Shown in pieces: positions 14,201 to 27,600 of a DNA stretch of 64,000 nt (positions within the stretch are counted from its first letter, which is position 1; each line of letters begins with the position of its first letter). The translations under genes were made by a program, and so were the position numbers. Source of the stretch: Balanoglossus misakiensis. Lineage: Eukaryota; Hemichordata. The stretch spans positions 8,866,001 to 8,930,000 of the forward strand of contig CM082576.2 in NCBI GenBank assembly GCA_040954595.2, read 5' to 3'. The notes under the pieces are model-generated. The model was not told where the DNA came from and searched no databases. It saw nothing but the letters and a program-made list of their open reading frames with translations.

Positions 14201-17200
14201 TGTATTATAAACTAATCCACTTTTTGTAGTGCAACATTTAACCTTTGACCTTACTTTTTACCTCATTTGGTGACTGTTATAAAATGAACATGTATGTCTG
14301 GTGATATTTTTTCCCAAAGTGTAAGTACATCCCTTCGTTCACAATATCTTCCTTGTTCTTCTGTCAAACATGTTAATCTGTGTATGTATTTTCACAAAAA
14401 CTGTGATGTCACAAATGTCTCTCTGAACAATCTCTCTTGGGGATCCGATGCAAAGTTTCACACACACGCAAATGTCCTCTATGCTTGTTCTTAGTACCAC
14501 TGAAGTGTACCGGTAACAGCAGTCCAAATCAAGGGTGTTGACATACACACACAACACAACAATTCTGCACACCCTTCTCTCTGCTATGATTTCTCATGTA
14601 CATTTGTGACATCACATCTTGGATAAGAAATAACAATTATAAAGACCTTTATTTTTTCCCCTCCCCATAACCTTATTATTTAAATACCCTATTCAATGTC
14701 TTCCACTGAGATTAATTATGTTCACTTAACTTTATGTTCGTGTTTTTTGTTTTGTAATCTATTTGATAAAACAGGAGATGTGAAATGTGTCAAATTTACG
14801 TCTTTACAGGGAGTTTTAATGTTTGATTTTATTGTTCTCAAAAGAAATCAAGATTCTTTATTTTCCGTTGTAGACTGGTGAACAAGTTGGACGTTTTGGT
14901 GGCCACGAGGGGGCAGTCACCGATTTTTGCCTGTCGCACAAACGAAACACTAAACTTGTCACAGCATGCTTGGACAAATTCATCCGGGTGTTTGATCTCA
15001 CGGTGAGATTTGTGTTCAGATGTGTTTCTCCATAAGTGTCTTTTTTGGCCAGCATATTACATGTATATGATTGATAGATTAAAGTCTGTTTTATTTGCCT
15101 TACATATGTAATATCGATCATGCTGCTTTGAGATTTCTGTCAATTTATTAATTACAGAGTGCAGGAAAGATAACAGAACCAGCCTGTATATGAATAGGAA
15201 ACATATCTAGAAAGCTGTTAACTATTATTTCATGCGTCAGTGTCAGAGATCAGTAATTTACAAGAATTGTTAAAGGAAAGCTCCTACAAATATATATTTT
15301 GATTTCTCTCTCAGAACCAGACATGTCTTCATAAATTTGGTGGCTTTCCCTCGATAGCGAAGAGTATTGTCACTCTAAAATACACGAACCAACTCTTGGT
15401 AAGTTTTACCGGTAACCCTTTACAAGTCATTCATTGTGTTTGTTGGATTGCGTCAAGGTTCATTGTAGTCAAATGTCATCTTTCACCACGAGTTGCTCAC
15501 ATTTTGTCACAAAATCATAGTACACTGTATTCACTTTGTGTGCTTCCAGTGAATGTGAGCATTTCTCAGTCTATACTATAGGCTCGTTAATTTGTGTACA
15601 AGAATGTTACTTGACTTTTAACCTGTTCACATACTTTTGATTATTCAGTGTTTCAATTTCAAGTTCATAGTCGTAGAGTTTTGTCAGAAAGGAGCCTAGA
15701 GCATCATAAACTTCATTCAATATTATTTCTTAGACCCAGCTGACTTTCAGGGGGGAGGAACCATTTAGATTTTTACATCTAAAGTAACGGTATATCAAAA
15801 ATATAGAGACTTGTTGTGTGGAGTGTCGTCTGGCAGAAGGCACGACGGTCAGTGGTTCTCATTCTCGGGCGCCTTGACAAAAGTCCTTCTTGCAGAGGTC
15901 CCAGCTGCGTACAGTGTCACCACCAACTTGTCGCCGTCCAGTTCGTACACACTGGCTGGATCGTCGGGTCTCCCCGCGATGGGCCGAACCTGCAGCTTCT
16001 TTCCCCCGCCCACCCAGCTGGTCTTGTTGCGCACTTTCTTTCCTGAGATCGTGGGCAGCTCGTACGTCTCGCCCACTTTGAAGGAGGCCTCCACCGTGCC
16101 CGTGTGCTGGCAGACGTTCTTGATGTAGAAGTAGTCGCCGTGCTGTCTGATTTCGATGACCGGGGTGTCGTCCAGTATTTTGTCGATGGCCGCGTCTTCG
16201 AGGCCCATGGCCTCGTAGAGCAAGTCCAGGTCTTCGGACGACTCGGCCGCCCACACACCAGCGAACTTTGGTGCCATTTTGCCGCCCGACTCCATTGACC
16301 TACACGTGAGACATTGACAGGGTTTTTAAGTTTTAGTTTCATGTTTTAGTTTTAGTTTTCACCAAGTGATCATTCTTTATTAATTCTGGGTACTGATTCA
16401 GGTCTTCTAAATTATATCCGCTGCCCAGAATCATGTTTAAAAGAGGAAATAACATTATCCCCAAATGGGTGGGGACTGTTATAAACCGTTTCAATATCAG
16501 GTCATCCCTACCAATTCAACGGAGATAGTGGGTAAAAGGTCAGTCAGGACATTGTTCTCAAAAACCAATACTGCAATCAGTTCTTGGGTGAATGATTAGA
16601 TAACCACAATGCCACATGTAGTCAGCGCTGAACGCTGCATTTACCGGTAGTCATGGGGGTAAAGTTCAGCTATCTACAATTCACGATTATTTTTCAAAAA
16701 GAGTGTATGATTGTGTATATCATGTAAAAATGAAAACCAAATTGGGAAATTTTGTTCCGGTCAAGTTTTTAAAACTAACATTTTCATTCAGGTGTAAATG
16801 AATTTTGGAAAAGATTGTTGGTTAAGTACACATTCGCACCTCAATTCCCTCGCGCCCACACAACTGCCAGCAATGTTTATAATGACTCTCACAAGCCTCC
16901 TTGTACTGTGTGGCCAACACTCCAAAGTTCTCTGATTTTATAGTATGCAAGATATCAGATTTCTCACCTGTGTCTAAAAATTACGTTGACATGCAGTGGT
17001 GACTCCCAGCTGATAGGTTGGCAGTTGAACTCCGCAGTGTGTTGTTGAGGACAAGCATAGGTTAGCTGATGTGCTTATCGAATGATTTCTTTTTTTTTTC
17101 AAATGGATGTGTTCTGTGAATTATTGACAGATGGCAAGCCAGCTACCAATGATCAGATTATGAGTGTATCAGGCAAAGCTTGCCTATTCAGGTATTCTGG

Positions 17201-20200
17201 GGTTAATGTGTAACCCTGTCTGGAGTGGATGCTAGTGAACCTCTGTGCCTTGATATGACCTATGACCTGCCACATACTTGAATTACAAAGACTGAAGTTG
17301 TCAAGATGGCATTGGAATCTCCTGAATATTTTTCCTCTAAATTATTTTGCTGGCATTCTTTTTCATATTAATGTAAAATCGTCTCAAGATTTATGCAAAA
17401 GAAAGATCTTGCATACCACAAATGATCTTTTGGGGAAAAATTATATTTATTCATGCTTTGAAAGAAAAATATACATTTTGAACATATAGAGTGATCAAGT
17501 ACTAGTATATCCAGCACGTGGACTTCCATGTCTTTAAAATGGTTTGAAAGAATTCATCTACTATGTGCGTTGCTACTTTCAGTGTTAAAGTCATGCATAC
17601 ATTCTGAAGGAAAGTAATGCCTCGGTTGTACAAAACCGCCAAACGCAGTGGTTTGACTAGTATTGTATTTCGGCAGATGCTGACACAAACACAAAAACAA
17701 TTCCCATGTTTGTTTTTCACATCTCTCTTTGTACAGGTTATTAAAATAGATTAGAAGTAAGGCAGAAATCAATTCAAGTAAAGGGAGCAATAATAATGGG
17801 ATTAAAAACAGCCAAACTGTAATTTTTTTGTCTTCTTCAGGAGAAGTGTCCCGTCAGTTATCCATTCTGACTCTACAGTGATCACTTTTCTTCTTCTGAA
17901 AAAAAACATTGATGCATGTATTGTTGGCTGCAGACATCCAACATTCACAAAATAATTCTATGAAGCCCGAATAAAGCGCTTCGTTGCCGTGGTTTGCCCC
18001 ACTTTAATCGTCACCGTAAGCTTGTCCTCCACCACTTCGTACGTTCGCATCTGGCTTCGCGAGTGGTCCACGGCCGGCTTCAGGTACAAGACGTTGTTCT
18101 CCACGGTGGCCACGAACGTGTCCACGCCCCCGATCATGTTGGGCGCTTCAAACTCCTCGTGGAGACGAAACTTCATGTAGTGGTTTCCGATGAAGTCGGA
18201 GCGCATGCATATGGTGATGCAGTCGCCGTCGTCATCGTCGTCGTTGCCGATGTCGATCTCCCTGTAGTCGATCTGCAGGAAAGGGAATATCTCCTCCGGT
18301 ATTCCCATGGCCCGTAACAGACTGTCCATACTCTCTGTGGGTGTGTCCGGTTTCCACTTCCCGAAGATCTTCAGCATGATGACGCAGATTTCGTCGAATC
18401 AGGAAATTATTTTTACAGCAAGTGGGAGTGTAACGCTGGTCTGTGCCGAGACACAGAGACCATACTAACTGACTTCAAAAGATGTGTTAGTTTTGAACCC
18501 CGGTTAATGCCAGTTTACCTGTGTGACCAAAAGAATAAGAAAAAATAAATATGATCAAAGCCTGTCACATTGTCATCCCTGTCGGTATTTTTCAATATAA
18601 AACAAAAGGCTTAAGTTTTTGTGAGTGTAGGGTTTACTGTACAAGCGGTTGATTTGTCGGACACAGTGGTTACGCAGAAATCTCATTTGTTTGGATTTGA
18701 AATGAGCCGAACTTGTCTGATCCTATTGTCGTGAACCACCAACCTTTGTTTGGAAACTACTGGTACCTCAGCCAATCAGCCTAACAATTTTCTCACGTCA
18801 TGCATATTTTTCTGATGTCATTCAGTGGCAAAGTGTAGGCTTCATTAAATTAGAAACAGGTAAAAAAAATTAAGTTACCATTGACATTGTCATGCTGTTT
18901 GTCACAATTTGACCTACTATTAAAGGTCAGTGTTGATGACCTCAATGTTCAGAAATCATCAGATGTTACTATCTGATCCGTTCTCTTCTTCAAAACAAGT
19001 TGTCTGACAACTGACATTATTTTTTAAGGATATCGCAGCATTCGCCAGAGAAAACATGCTGTCTGGGCATGGAAATAGATTTTGTTACACCTCATAGTGT
19101 TTTTAAGATCTGTGTTTATAGAGTTTTAGCGGTATCCATTAAGGCTGTCAACAGTTCGTGTCATAGTGACCTCATCCATCACAGTGTCTGACCAAAGTTG
19201 AATTAAAGCTGGACGGCTGTCAAGAAATACGTACGAACGCACAAAATCTATGCGCAATTAGACCATTATGTGCCCTTGTAGCTATGGTAACCATTTAGAA
19301 ACACGACATTTTAATATAGCCGGTTTCATATGTGTCATATATGTGTATGATGAATTGAATTACAGTGTATTGTAACTGAATGAAATGCTGTGTCAACAGT
19401 GGAGGAGTGGTGTATATGTATATGAGTCTGGTCAGTTTTCACAAAAACGTGGATGTCGTTTTTGACTCGTGCAAATATATTAAACAAGCATAGATGTACT
19501 TGTTGGCCTGTCAGTATAAATCCACTTTGTGAGTGTAAAGTTGACATAAATTCCTAGAGAATAAAGAGGTTAATGTAAAGTTTGACCACTTACCCTGTCC
19601 CCCCGTGCGCAGTTTGTGCTATTCAAGGATGACGTCTGCAAACCTGAACAAGATCCCTTCATGATAAACTGTAACTTGATTTGTAACTCATTTGCTGATT
19701 TAGGTGGTGTTTGTGTCAATTAACCCGTTCTCTTCTTCTGCTATACTTTGTCATTGGTTCTTTGGTGAGAAAATTGTCAAACCATGTAATTTTAATCATT
19801 TCATATGTGTACTTGAGACTAAGCCAGTTTTTGAAATTTTTCAGGCTACTGCAAAATTGTGCCAAATTTTATTGTTAGACATTAAGCAGATAAATGTGTT
19901 GAATATTAAAAGAAGGTCATGTATGTCACGTTGGAATGTAACAAAATGTGCCACACATTCCTAAATTCGTACAGATGTCGTCTGAAGTAATTCATTTTAC
20001 CAGCAATAGACAAAAAGAGTCCTTAGTTACTTCCGACAACCAGCTTTGTAACAAAATAGAAATACCCCATTATTTCCAAATTGTCACTCAGTGTACCACT
20101 GTACCAACTGTAAAGGCAATTGCACACCACAACATGTCAGTTTTTAGTCATGAAATATCTCAATTCTATTTTTATTTCTTCTTAAATTCTAGTTGTACGT

Positions 20201-20913
20201 TGGCTGCCAAGATGGTTCACTGTATGGTTTACCATTTGATAATGAACATGTCTTTAATTGCCAGGTGAGTGTGTCTAGCTCTTGACCCTATCACAGATGA
20301 TGTATGATGTAAACAGTAGCTTTTTTACTTATTTCGAAATCTGAGTGTCATTCTCAAACTGTCATCCTCAAAGTCTGCATTGCTCTATTACTTTGTAGCC
20401 TACCTTAGCCTTTCTCACTCCCAAGTGTTTTTCTCTGTGTATTTTTGTCCCTTTCTTTCACAGTGGACGGATTGTGGCCTGTCTTTCATGATGAAAGAAC
20501 ATCTGGTGGACCACTTGCAAATTGACCACTTGGAGAGCGACCAGGACACCAACATCTTCCGGTGTTTCTGGAATGACTGCAAGAAACTGTTTGCCTGGAA
20601 GAAAAATGACACTGAAATTCTCAAGGTAGGAAAAAAACTGATGAGAGAAATCACTTCCATTGTGATCTTTCAGCCCTGCTCTTATATGTACTTTGATGGT
20701 TTGTCATTTGATAGTCACAAACATACTCTCCTGAAGTTGATAGCAAGCTGAATTATCACACCATCACTTATACATTTAACCACGTGGTAAAGGTGATCAT
20801 AGCATACAGAATACTTTGATGTACATTAGATTTTACACCACCTCATGCGTACAACATTGTGTGTTCTTTTCTCATTGCAGGAAGTTCACAATCATCTCTC
20901 TACCCATGTATAG
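5230..20913 (+). CDS. ZNF106: ZNF106 orthologue: C2H2 zinc-finger / WD40-repeat protein
   Basis: Sixteen coding exons: 5230-5405, 5897-6058, 6162-8292, 8570-8836, 8961-9012, 9421-11539, 11920-12337, 12566-12685, 13061-13168, 13499-13693, 13991-14053, 14874-15002, 15315-15398, 20193-20264, 20464-20625, 20881-20913. Phases agree and give about 2096 residues (human about 1880). Two N-terminal C2H2 fingers (C26/C29/H42/H48 and C65/C68/H81/H87, the second containing GLSAY as in human) are followed by a long disordered, Lys/Ser-rich centre. A block near residues 675-770 has SLQKDLSKHI and LPRFG, matching human SLQRDL and LPRFG. A coiled coil with ISLKEEELL lies near 850-910. WD40 blades run from about 1740 to 2028 (LVTACLDKFIRVFDL; human VMVTACLDKFVRVYEL), then two fingers (C2031/C2036/H2049/H2054; C2066/C2071/H2091/H2095). 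The start at 5230 follows an in-frame stop. In vertebrates ZNF106 is a nuclear-speckle RNA-binding protein; that role is inferred here. Confidence 0.93.
15849..16295 (-). CDS. Intronless fatty-acid-binding-protein-like gene A (iLBP family)
   Basis: A single uninterrupted frame of 148 codons. The product looks like an intracellular lipid-binding protein: a 10-strand beta-barrel that carries fatty acids or retinoids in the cytosol. The start FAGVWAAESSEDLDLLYEAMG follows the family pattern F-x-G-x-W, with the helix-turn-helix next. Mid-barrel YELPTISGKK and the terminal ARRTFVKA (the R-x-F/Y of the ligand-carboxylate site) also fit. The ATG at 16277 (MAPKF) is the more likely start: it gives 142 residues, nearer the usual 130-135, and has a better context (AAAATGG). 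Family genes usually have four exons at fixed positions, so the lack of introns is unusual. It lies antisense in the fourteenth intron of ZNF106, about 1.7 kb from gene B. Ligand cannot be told from sequence. Confidence 0.85.
   Translation of the reverse strand: MESGGKMAPKFAGVWAAESSEDLDLLYEAMGLEDAAIDKILDDTPVIEIRQHGDYFYIKNVCQHTGTVEASFKVGETYELPTISGKKVRNKTSWVGGGKKLQVRPIAGRPDDPASVYELDGDKLVVTLYAAGTSARRTFVKAPENENH
17958..18377 (-). CDS. Intronless fatty-acid-binding-protein-like gene B (iLBP family)
   Basis: A single frame of 139 residues beginning MLKIFGKWKPDTPTESMDSL, matching the F-G-x-W start of intracellular lipid-binding proteins, with RAMGIPEE in the expected helical lid. The C terminus KLTVTIKVGQTTATKRFIR keeps the last strands and the R-x-F-like binding motif. 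An acidic run, NDDDDDGD, sits in a loop between strands and is not typical of the family. Like gene A it has no introns, the same antisense orientation, and lies in the same ZNF106 intron. The two differ considerably in sequence, so the duplication is not recent. Alternatives: a more divergent calycin. A lipid-binding role is inferred. Confidence 0.8.
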   Translation of the reverse strand: MLKIFGKWKPDTPTESMDSLLRAMGIPEEIFPFLQIDYREIDIGNDDDDDGDCITICMRSDFIGNHYMKFRLHEEFEAPNMIGGVDTFVATVENNVLYLKPAVDHSRSQMRTYEVVEDKLTVTIKVGQTTATKRFIRAS

Positions 20914-21720
20914 GACAATCATAGAGGGCAGCAGATGTGGGGAGGAAGTCATACCAAGGAACAGTGTCACCTTCAGTCTGTTCGTTTGTATTGGATACAC
21001 ATCATTGGAACACAGTGTGTTACAGTACCACACTACACTACACTACACTACACTACACTACACTACAGAACAGTATGGTGTGAGAGACAGTCGTGCTTTG
21101 ACAACTCAAATTTTTGTTGAAACAGTAGGCGTTGCTGTGTGTAAGCCAGACAATCACTGATGTGTCAGGGTGTTTTTTTTTCTGTGTGTGCAGGACATTT
21201 GTAACAATGGCCAGTGTTTTCCTACAGCTATAAGAGAATTCTATACAGGTAATAGACAGGCTGCACAGGAGCAGTTTGACTCGAGGGATCACTCCTTTGG
21301 TAAAAAAAATGGGGATTGTAAAATGTAGTCAGGCTGGAGCTTTAACAGACGCAATCGCTTGTTAATTTTGTATAATTTTTTTTGTATTTGTATAGCCTAA
21401 CTCTAGTCATTGTGTGCACATAATGCTTGTCTGTCAGGCTTGTCATCAGCTGGACAGCTGTTGGAAATCATGTTATAATACATGTGTAGCACCATGGTCA
21501 CTGAATTTCTGGAGTCACCATGGTTTTGAAACAAGGAAGCCTGCAACAACCATGTCCTGTGGCCTCAGTTGAGCGCCCTCAATGGTATGTTTTTCCTGTC
21601 CTTTTCTTTTTGAGTGTTGCTGGCAGATCTGGTGCTGAACATAGAAATTCAGTTCAGCTGTCCACCAAACAGCTTGTAAGTTATCAGTCTTGTAGGCTGG
21701 AGAATAAACTCCACTGAGAC
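20914..21720 (+). other. Probable 3' UTR of ZNF106 with poly(A) signal
   Basis: The stop codon TAG is at 20911-20913. The next canonical AATAAA on this strand is at 21703-21708, followed by CCACTGAGACTTGTATGTTTTG, a GU-rich tail that fits a cleavage region. The interval contains an (ACACT)n microsatellite. A longer 3' UTR reaching further right is possible. Confidence 0.5.
21029..21066. repeat. (ACACT)n microsatellite
   Basis: About seven uninterrupted copies of the pentamer ACACT lie in the presumed 3' UTR of ZNF106. Confidence 0.95.
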
Positions 21721-22343
21721 TTGTATGTTTTGTATTTTTGTGCCAGTGTTCTCAAAGTTTATACTCCAGCAAATGATCTGAAAGGACTATTTGAAAGTAT
21801 CATATGGATAGTCTTTTTTTTTAATTCAAAATTACTTCAAACGTTTTTTAAACATTTTTTTTGTTATTGTCTGTTCCTTATTGATATCTTTCTTTGTGGT
21901 TTACTTTTCATCATTTTTCATTTCAGTGTACAGTTCTATCATATAATGTTATCCATTCATTTTGGAAGCAATGATTTTTCTTCAGATGATAACAAGATGA
22001 TTTTTGTTGTTTTCCCTCAAATCAAATGGTCTGTACTCTCATAAACTGGAAGTGATCATTGATACTGTATTATTTCCCAGACGTTATTAAGGTGGTATCA
22101 CAAAATGTGATATTGTCTGTGATTTACGAGTAGTGTTTTACAAGTTTATTTATTGCTAGCGACGTGATTTGCTTTACAATGATGACAATATCTTGCCAAA
22201 TATTTTCTCTTTGAAGTTGGGTGTTGGTGGACTCAGCATTCCTTAGGTGTGTGCAGAAATCTCAGAAAATGACTATTTCTGTCCTTGTTCAGTATTCGTT
22301 TCTTTTCCTGTAAAAGTGGCATATGTCAGCCAAGTTCAACAAC

Positions 22344-22383
<40 letters not shown>

Positions 22384-24560
22384 AGTGTAGTACTGCTGCA
22401 ATGCAGTAAAGGTTATTTTTCATGGCTGTTTTGTGTTGCTCAAGCAGTTTTTCACAAATAGACGTCACATGTTTTGTACAACTCTGATGAGAGTTCAGTG
22501 GTCGTGTTATCAAGTCATATCAAACCTACCCATTTGCACTGGAAGCAGGGAGGTTGTGAAATCAATCCTCATTTAGTAGTGCAGTTCCAAACACAGAAGT
22601 CAGTGGGTTTTTTTTTTTTTTTTTACATTAATTTACTGTCTACAAAGTGGTGCTCTTTGGAAATGTAAGGTCATATTACATTGTGATTGGTAGCTGTGAC
22701 GGTCTGATGACAAAACAAATCCTGTGCTTTATGTATATATTTATTTTTTTATGTAAAATTGTTTTAAAATGAATTAATGGCAAATGTTAATAATACCTAG
22801 CCTGTTGGTCTTATTTTCCCCTAGTTAGTTTTGCAGTCAAACATTCAGATGTTATAACAATGTTTTTTCCCCGAAATTTATCCTATGGCAAAATATGATG
22901 TGAACTCAGACAGCAAAGAAAGCTGCATGCATCAGTTTTTGTGAATACGTATCTGCAAGTGGGATACCACACGACAGCGCCATCAACGGTGTCGAGATTG
23001 GAGAAGGAACGTGACAACTTACACGGGCGTTCTCACCTTGACCTGTTGACAGGGAGGATGGAAAAAAAATCTCCATATCTATTCGACCTTATAGAAGATT
23101 AAAACTGTTACAGATGTATCGTCAAGAGCTACAACTACAATTAAATTCCATGCGCCATTGAAGGATGCGCTTGTGGCCAGCAGCGACAAGCTCAAGGCAG
23201 ATTCTAGTACTCTATAGTGATGAAACAGCTTTTCAAAAAGCTATCTCCGGTCTGTACCGATGAGGAGGCATGAGGTGTCGAATCAACTGCAGAGTTTCCT
23301 GTAGTGCCACAAACACTTTCATGGATACATGTCCTTGGTTTTTTCCAGAGGAAATCACCATATTGTAAGAGGCGAATTTTCAAAGCATGTACGCAAGCAT
23401 ATGCGTGTGTTTTCTCAAGGCCCACGTGTACCTGGTTGATTTGAACTTTCAGTACGACACGTTTCTTACGGTGGCCCGGTGGGGTGCTTCAAACTTGTCT
23501 CCTTGTCGATTTGCTGTTATTCGTTTTAACACACAATAAAGAGGGAAGCGAAAATCCCTTTATCCGTTCAAACTGCACCTGGTCAAGTACTTTGAAAATC
23601 AGTCGAATGTCATGATTTCGTGACTTCTCGAAATTCCACGTTTCCTCTCAAATGGACAAGTGTGAACATTTCAGTCATTGTGTTTTCAAATATCTTTCAC
23701 TTTTATATCTATCAGTTTTGAAATGAACATTGACTATAAATAAACTCTATTGGTAAAAAAATCCTCACTGGGCAAAGTTCCATCATGCAGAGTACGAATT
23801 TTTGCCGGTTTGTTATTTTTTGTTGCTAACATTTGTGCACATCTAGTCTAGTAGAGATTCTTTGGTGGTTCTTTTTTCCCATTTGACAAAATATGATCTT
23901 ACAAAGAATAATTTTACATGTAAATGACTCATATAAAAACCTTTGTCATGTAATGGGAACAGAAACGAGGACAGCTATCCGTGTACGTGTCAAATCTTGT
24001 GTAACCGACGTTGTACGGCTAACACAGAGCCCGTCGGTTGAAATCGGAGTTTAATGAGTATTTTGTAAATGTCTTCGACAAGATTTATCGAGTCGATTCA
24101 ACTGGCGCACTTTGTGACGTCGTTGAATTCTCCAGTCCCTTCGTTATTATCTTCATTTGTATCTGTTTCGCGTTTCTGTATCCATGTCGCCGGACTTTGC
24201 CTCCGAGCAGGTACAAAGAGACGTCGCGCGTGGAATATTTATAGATGAACAGGACTTGTCTGTTACTCGAAAAGAGAGAGAGACATATCGTCGACGTAAA
24301 TTAAGAAAAAAACACAAAAGAGGGACCCAATCTTTACGTAACATACTGAGTAGAAAAAATGACAATAATCTCCTTTTGCCAACTTCTCTAAATTGCACAG
24401 GTACAGTAAAACTGAGTAAAACTGTTCAAAAGTGGCGACGCCACAGTAAATTTCCATTACAATGATAAGGCATCAGGCGGTTGGCGTCAAGATTCCATAC
24501 CGGTACACTGAGTCAATCTGATTAAAATTAGCTGTAGAGGTAGGCTCCGACAGTGAACGA
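21721..24560. other. Intergenic between ZNF106 and the DUF4239-like gene
   Basis: Mostly AT-rich with T runs (22607-22624) and a (CA)n tract. A frame at 24187-24465 could encode about 92 very basic residues, with TYRRRKLRKKHKRGT in it, but nothing recognisable supports it as a gene. The region holds the convergent 3' ends of the two flanking genes. Confidence 0.5.
22346..22379. repeat. (CA)n dinucleotide microsatellite
   Basis: About 17 uninterrupted CA repeats. Confidence 0.97.
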
Positions 24561-24626
24561 GAACAGAAAAAGGTCCAGCAAAGGTAGGCCTACAGCCGAT
24601 TTTGAACCTGACGATACAGTTTGCCA

Positions 24627-27600
24627 TCAAGCGTGCTTCTGCGCATGCACCATACACGGGTGGCTGTTCTCCAGGTCTTCCATGACCAGTCTGGCGGCCA
24701 CAGACAGCCGCACGGTATCGTCGTTGCTCGGTTTGTTGCCGTAACCACCTCCCTCGACCTCTGCCACCATGATTTTGTACAACTGCTCCGATTTAGCCAC
24801 GATGTCCGTCAACGATGTGACGTTCACCTGTTGGGGGTTGAGAAATTGGAATCAAGAGAAAATTGTGATCAGAAAGTATTGCGGGGCAGTGCTCAGGAAG
24901 TGTGTGTGTGTGGGGGGGGGGTGGTGACGTTCACCTTGATTGCGTTCCTATGCCCGCGGGGATGTAAATGTACATTTGATAACTCCTTAATTGTGTATAC
25001 TATGTATTTTATAAGTGCGTTTAATTTTAAAACGCGTCAATTGCTTCAACCTCTAGTATCTCCTCAATTGAGTTAGTAACCAACCATTCTCATTATACAT
25101 GTCTATCGTAACTACACATCGAACAGACTCATACGTCATCGCATTCTCTCCGCACTATCCAACATCCGTTTTTTTTTCTTCGTGTATCCCCTCATACGCA
25201 CAAAGCGCCAAGCACCGAACTCTTCCCATACTGATGATGTCTTTCGTGAATTTCACTAGGTGATGCGGCGCCATCCCTTAATTTATTGGCCCCGTCGGAA
25301 CCTGCAGAATTGAGGTCAAAGCCCTTTCCATTAACATTTCCTATGACTAGAAGGGGCAATATTTCTTAACTGCTGATAACAAATTATTTATCTTCCTATA
25401 CCCCAACCTCCAAAAGGACAGTATATCTGATTGTCATGACAGCTGATGTGTGTGTAACAAGTACATGTACAGATATTGTTGTTGTTCAGTGGTCGACATA
25501 TTGAGCAATGAAAAGTTTAATCTTAATTGTGTCTGTTCCAATCTTGTATAACTTCACTGCGCATCAAAAAAATGATAGTACATAAAACACAAATAGAAGG
25601 ATTATTTTCAATGTTCAGAAATGTATTAATGAGAAAGGTCAACTTGAAATTAAAGTAATCCATAAGAATGCCATGTTATTTTTAAAAAGGGTATTTTGAT
25701 AATGTGCCCGCATACGAACAAAATAATTAGCCGGGTAATTTGTTGGAAGCGTTTTTGAAATAATTAAACGACAAAATGGAAACTCGTTTATCAAGATGGA
25801 AATGACCTTTGAAGCTTATTTCAAAATTTACTCAGAATTGCATGTCAGATTTCGAACGCTAATAATATATATTTTGGGTTTTAATGATCATACATAATGT
25901 CATCTTTATTGCAAAATTGCTTATAAATTCTCCTTCCAATAAATTACTCTAAACATGGAAAGGGAAAGATGACATACAGAAGGAGCAAAATGACTTTATT
26001 GCATTTTTGAGGATTCGTCGCAAAGACGGGTATATTACGAAATCTTGTCTGAAATTAGAAATTGATTGATTTTTTTATCATTGAAACAAAATTGCATGGC
26101 AGTAATCGCATGGAGGTTATTTTAATTTTCGACATATCGCGTGAAGTCAGAATACTCACATCGGCGACAACGTGTCGATTTGGTGGAGTTTTTAACTAAT
26201 CTGACGCCAAAATGGACACATTCGCCTTCCCCCCCCCCCTTTCATATTTTCGAGTCCCTGAATTCCTGAATACAACGCGTGGAGCAAATTAGCGTTCAAA
26301 GTCAGTCAAGTGGTCTTTAATGTTGTTGAGGACCGATATTATACGAATATAATTCTGCGTGAAGGCAGCTGAGCCTTTCGAATCATGGACAGAAGATCAA
26401 GTCTGTTTCTTTACAGGCACCTTTCACGAAAATCACAGATTAATCAGGATTTGAACTCTCCTTCCTTCAATGCCACGAGCAGCATCAAAGCTTTTGAATC
26501 AGATAGAAAAGCATTGAACGAGGACTTGTTGCCTAGTTTTCGGGCGGCGTGGAATCTAATAGGATCAATCAGCTACAAAGGCCGGATCTATTCAATGACT
26601 TGTAACCCCTTTTTGCACGACCTCAAAATCCGCGATTTCATCATTTTACCATTCTTCATGTTAGTGGAGATTTCATTACATGTCAATTTTGCTATAGCTC
26701 GTTAAGTTAGATTGACGCCACAAAAATGTACGCACGCACGCGACCAACTTTGGTCCGAATTGAAATCAATGCACAATTTGAGCGAAGCACAAAAAATGAA
26801 TGTGTGTGAATTAAATAATGGCCTCGTTTTACAGTGTTCTTTAATCAAATGAATGAAATCAATGTCAACATGATATTTGCATGATGAGGGGACGCAGAAA
26901 CGACTTTTAGGTCTTCAGATATTGATAGCTTAGGACTTACACGTCCGACACTTTCCGAATGAAAAAGCGAGGTGGTGAAAAATCCATCACAAATCCGATA
27001 AAGCGATTTAAATGACGTCAATTCTTTTCGGAGTTAGGCCTAAATTTCCAAATACGAATTTTGCCGGTCTATCTAGAAGATTCAAGGGAACAGAAAATCC
27101 GCCAACGGTTACGGTTTAACCACCTGATGCGAATATATCATTTTCAAGACAATCAAATGTCCAGAAATTGCAGTATTCTGATAAGGGGCATGCCCTGGGC
27201 GTCATTTTGGATTAGACAGGCACGCGCAACGAAATTCTGTACGGAAAACTAAAAACACATGGTTGTATCCGTGGCTATATACGAACGTAATCTTTAGTCA
27301 AGCTGGCCTGCAGTACAGTGACAGGCATTTTCTCTCGAAAAATCGACTAATCACTCCTGATTGGTCAAGAAATTTCTTGTGAAATTTTAACGACGTAATT
27401 TTCTTCTTAAACAGCGAGAAATCGTCTCACGTTTCCTTGAGCAAATGGCGCAAGGCAAAACCATAGGTTCTCCTTTCGCTACAAGTGGCGCATCAGGTGG
27501 GAAAGGTTCGGGTCTAATCGGTTGCATGCGCTGCTGATCGGTTTCTTAATTAGCTGCACAGACCAGCAGACGGCCTTGCCTAATTCCTTTTGCAGGCCAA

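Larger units (their letters stand above)
12197..20264 (+). other. WD40 propeller region of ZNF106 (spliced)
   Basis: Seven or so blades are encoded by the end of the exon at 11920-12337 and by the seven small exons after it. Every intron from 12338 onward is phase 0. Diagnostic blade ends are visible: SADRTIRKWNI, GSGNSDITVHNI, SGSADTFVLAHNI, ACLDKFIRVFDL and VGCQDGSLYGLPF. Small phase-0 exons matching blade units suggest the propeller was assembled or kept as whole repeats. The last blade is directly followed by the C-terminal zinc fingers, with the first finger's cysteine pair split across the 20265-20463 intron. Confidence 0.85.

Noticed and set aside
24187-24465. Basic 92-residue frame on the plus strand
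   Set aside because: Composition is biased (Lys/Arg-rich), no domain recognised, no splice or poly(A) context. Noted only as a possibility in the intergenic entry.
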